From CBDVBD01 sp965372135 (GTDB taxonomy: Bacteria; Electryoneota; RPQS01; CBDVBD01): a DNA stretch of 12,743 bases. A model generated the notes under the pieces. That model ran no database searches, was not told the DNA's origin, and saw only the letters and a program-made list of their open reading frames with translations. Shown here one piece after another: positions 12,606 through 12,743 of the stretch (position 1 is the stretch's first letter; every line of letters begins with the position of its first letter). Position numbers and translations under genes: made by a program. The stretch covers positions 1 through 12,743 of the forward strand of contig CBDVBD010000088.1 of NCBI GenBank assembly GCA_965372135.1, read 5' to 3'.

Positions 12606-12743
12606 TTACTTTAGCAATAAGGCTTTTTGGTTAAATTCTTTGCCGCTGGAGATTAGCCGGATGATATATACACCGGAAGCACATGTGGTTGCATCCCACT
12701 GGATTTTATGTGCGCCTGGAGAAAGAGGGGGGAAATCAAATTG
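12606..12743 (-). CDS. C-terminal end of a protein with T9SS/FlgD-Ig-like sorting domain (partial)
   Basis: The minus strand reads openly from the right edge to a TAA at 12608-12606, giving the last 45 residues of a larger protein. They contain LSPGAHKIQWDATTCASGV (residues 7-25 of the fragment), YIIRL and a KALLLK end. G-x-H-x-x-x-WD-(x)-SGVY-x-x-RL-(x)-K-x-LLLK is the hallmark of the type A C-terminal domain of Bacteroidota type IX-secreted proteins and of the related FlgD-Ig-like fold found in FCB candidate phyla. The protein is therefore probably secreted and surface-anchored or released. Its body and function lie outside the window. Whether this organism has a T9SS cannot be told from here. 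Confidence 0.85.
   Translation of the reverse strand, partial: QFDFPPLSPGAHKIQWDATTCASGVYIIRLISSGKEFNQKALLLK

Overview
This window reads as chromosomal DNA from a Gram-negative bacterium, probably of the FCB superphylum (Bacteroidota relatives such as KSB1, Calditrichota or Marinimicrobia). Three things support this. The right edge carries the end of a protein with a T9SS/FlgD-Ig-like C-terminal domain on the minus strand. An RND metal efflux pump and a predicted outer-membrane barrel imply two membranes. Six good promoters share TTGAC-N17-TA(n)4, and four of them end in TT like the Bacteroidota -10 element TAnnTTTG. The tRNA gene lacks an encoded CCA. The phylum-level placement is inference.

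Layout from left to right. Positions 1-3847 (+) hold the end of an RND periplasmic adaptor and a complete HME-family RND pump; the substrate-site residues suggest divalent metals rather than Cu/Ag. Positions 3883-4426 form a compact unit on the minus strand: a promoter, tRNA-Asn(GTT), a small GIY-YIG nuclease gene starting one base after the tRNA, a block of structured ~52-bp repeats, and a second copy of the tRNA 3' end. It looks like a miniature tRNA-targeted element. Positions 4463-5418 (-) hold an HDOD signalling protein with a strong terminator. After a 495-bp AT-rich gap comes a predicted outer-membrane protein (5914-6654, +) ending in a terminator shared with a convergent coiled-coil protein (6766-7173, -). 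CutA follows at 7349-7693 (-).

Divergent from cutA is a plus-strand operon starting at about 7862. It has a long-hairpin leader, a Nudix hydrolase (TTG start), an overlapping Mut7-C RNase/zinc-ribbon protein, and a six-helix membrane protein resembling an ECF transporter S component (GTG start). A small CxxC...CxxC protein follows, possibly with its own promoter, and a 13-bp-stem terminator closes the region. A monocistronic secreted protein (10152-12443) then carries one apparently active transglutaminase-like domain and a second, degenerate copy.

The genes do not form one pathway. Metal handling recurs (RND pump, CutA), and the Nudix/Mut7-C pair suggests nucleotide or RNA housekeeping. The most unusual object is the tRNA-Asn/GIY-YIG/repeat unit, followed by the structured leader of the Nudix operon and the duplicated transglutaminase protein.
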